Position numbers and translations under genes: made by a program. DNA of 7,103 bases. Origin: an uncultured Rhodocyclaceae bacterium (GTDB lineage Bacteria > Pseudomonadota > Gammaproteobacteria > Burkholderiales > Rhodocyclaceae). How positions within the stretch are numbered: position 1 is the stretch's first letter; every line of letters starts with the position of its first letter. The notes beneath the pieces were generated by a model. That model was not told where the DNA came from and did no database searches. It worked only from the letters and a program-made list of their open reading frames with translations. Below, in pieces: positions 6,566-7,103 of the stretch. The DNA lies in NCBI GenBank assembly GCA_903930805.1, contig CAIYZZ010000153.1:1-7103 (forward strand). The letters run 5' to 3'.

Positions 6566-6925
6566 ATGAAAAAGTTCGTCGTTGCAGTGCTTTTGATCTC
6601 AGCAATAAGCGGTGGTGCTTTCGCTGATCACGGGTATCGTGCGCCTGCCTACAATCGTTACCATCACGGGGGCGGATACCATTCCGATTGGGTGGGGCCA
6701 CTTCTGTTCTTCGGCCTCACAGCAGCCGCGTTAGCTGCAGCGACCCAACAACCACCCCCGGAGCCAGCGTATGTGCTGCCTGCCCCTGTGGTGGCGGCTC
6801 CCCAAGTCGCCCCGCAAGCAACTCCCGTAGGGGTGTGGTACTTCTGCCGATCATCGGGACAGTACTACCCCTATGTCAGATCCTGCTCTGAGGCTTGGGA
6901 ACCAGTCCCCTCCAGTCCGGAATAA
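6566..6925 (+). CDS. Small exported protein with Pro-rich linker and YYPYV/Cys-Trp C-terminal motif
   Basis: A 119-residue protein of unknown function. Residues 1-20 (MKKFVVAVLLISAISGGAFA) are a Sec signal peptide with an AFA cleavage site before DHGY. The mature part has a His/Tyr/Gly-rich stretch at about 21-41, a hydrophobic segment at about 43-60 (VGPLLFFGLTAAALAAAT) that may span the membrane, and a Pro/Ala-rich linker at about 62-87. It ends with VGVWYFCRSSGQYYPYVRSCSEAWEPVP. The pattern YxC...YYPYV..C...W..VP recurs, from memory, in many small envelope proteins of proteobacteria; its two cysteines could form a disulfide. The cleavage site lacks a lipobox cysteine, so it is not a typical lipoprotein. 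ATG 6566 has AGGAG at 6554-6558; a longer frame opens at 6533 but lacks these signals. Its last 55 bases overlap, antisense, the reading frame of the DsbD-like gene. Confidence 0.82.
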   Translation: MKKFVVAVLLISAISGGAFADHGYRAPAYNRYHHGGGYHSDWVGPLLFFGLTAAALAAATQQPPPEPAYVLPAPVVAAPQVAPQATPVGVWYFCRSSGQYYPYVRSCSEAWEPVPSSPE

Positions 6926-7103
6926 GTCCCGAGTACAAGGTAAGGAAGCCCGAGCCCGAGCGCCATGACGAAGAAAAGCGAGAAGCCAAAAACCATGTTT
7001 TGTTGCATACTTACAAAGGCAAGAAGCGCGAGCACCGCAGGTCCCATGCACGGTGCCGCAACAATCCCCACCAGAAGCCCGGAAATAAAAAAGCTGGCAA
7101 GAG
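6871..7103 (-). CDS. DsbD/CcdA-type transmembrane thiol-disulfide interchange protein, C-terminal part, apparently truncated (5' end outside window)
   Basis: The frame enters from the right edge and gives about 77 residues. The visible part reads LASFFISGLLVGIVAAPCMGP, then a second hydrophobic helix VFGFSLFFVMALGLGLPYLVLGTYSG. This is the DsbD transmembrane domain around the second redox-active cysteine (APCxGP, position 285 in E. coli DsbD numbering) plus the following helix. These proteins carry electrons from cytoplasmic thioredoxin across the inner membrane. The family normally continues with a loop containing a PxSGxWM-like motif and further helices. Here the family-like sequence ends at TYSGL (about 6925), and 17 unrelated residues (EGTGSQASEQDLT at the end) lie antisense to the exported protein's 3' end. 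No other minus-strand frame restores the family motif. It is probably a truncated, possibly non-functional gene. Confidence 0.78.
   Translation of the reverse strand, partial: LASFFISGLLVGIVAAPCMGPAVLALLAFVSMQQNMVFGFSLFFVMALGLGLPYLVLGTYSGLEGTGSQASEQDLT

Overview
The window looks like the chromosome of a betaproteobacterium, possibly of the Rhodocyclales or a relative. This rests on protein flavour, high GC in the main genes, and the gene order ilvE / CHCC zinc-finger protein / waaF followed by an AlgC-type phosphomannomutase. The species cannot be named from the sequence alone.

Left part (1-3735, all + strand): a tightly packed six-gene run. It holds the C-terminal part of ilvE (branched-chain aminotransferase), a 66-residue CHCC zinc-finger protein, waaF (LPS heptosyltransferase II), an NTF2/SnoaL-like protein, an algC/manB-type phosphomannomutase/phosphoglucomutase, and a small four-cysteine protein. 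Gaps run from a 2-base overlap to 33 bases, so co-transcription is likely. WaaF and the mutase both serve cell-surface polysaccharide. Three of the five visible starts appear non-ATG (CTG, GTG, TTG).

Middle (3761-6154): a class II tRNA-Leu(CAG) on the minus strand with its own promoter and intrinsic terminator, divergent from rnr (RNase R, 735 aa). The -35 box of the tRNA promoter overlaps the rnr start codon. This RNase R stops right after the S1 domain and has no lysine-rich tail.

Right part (6155-7103): more mixed base composition and no rlmB, the gene often found after rnr. It holds a CWC-type cysteine-rich protein (minus), a divergent small exported protein (plus), and the end of a DsbD/CcdA-type membrane protein (minus) running off the edge. 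The DsbD-like similarity stops abruptly where the frame enters the antisense of the exported protein, which points to a rearrangement junction.

I found no new multi-gene system, CRISPR array or insertion sequence. The points most worth checking are the CTG start of waaF, the tRNA-Leu/rnr promoter overlap, and the junctions on either side of 6155-6930.
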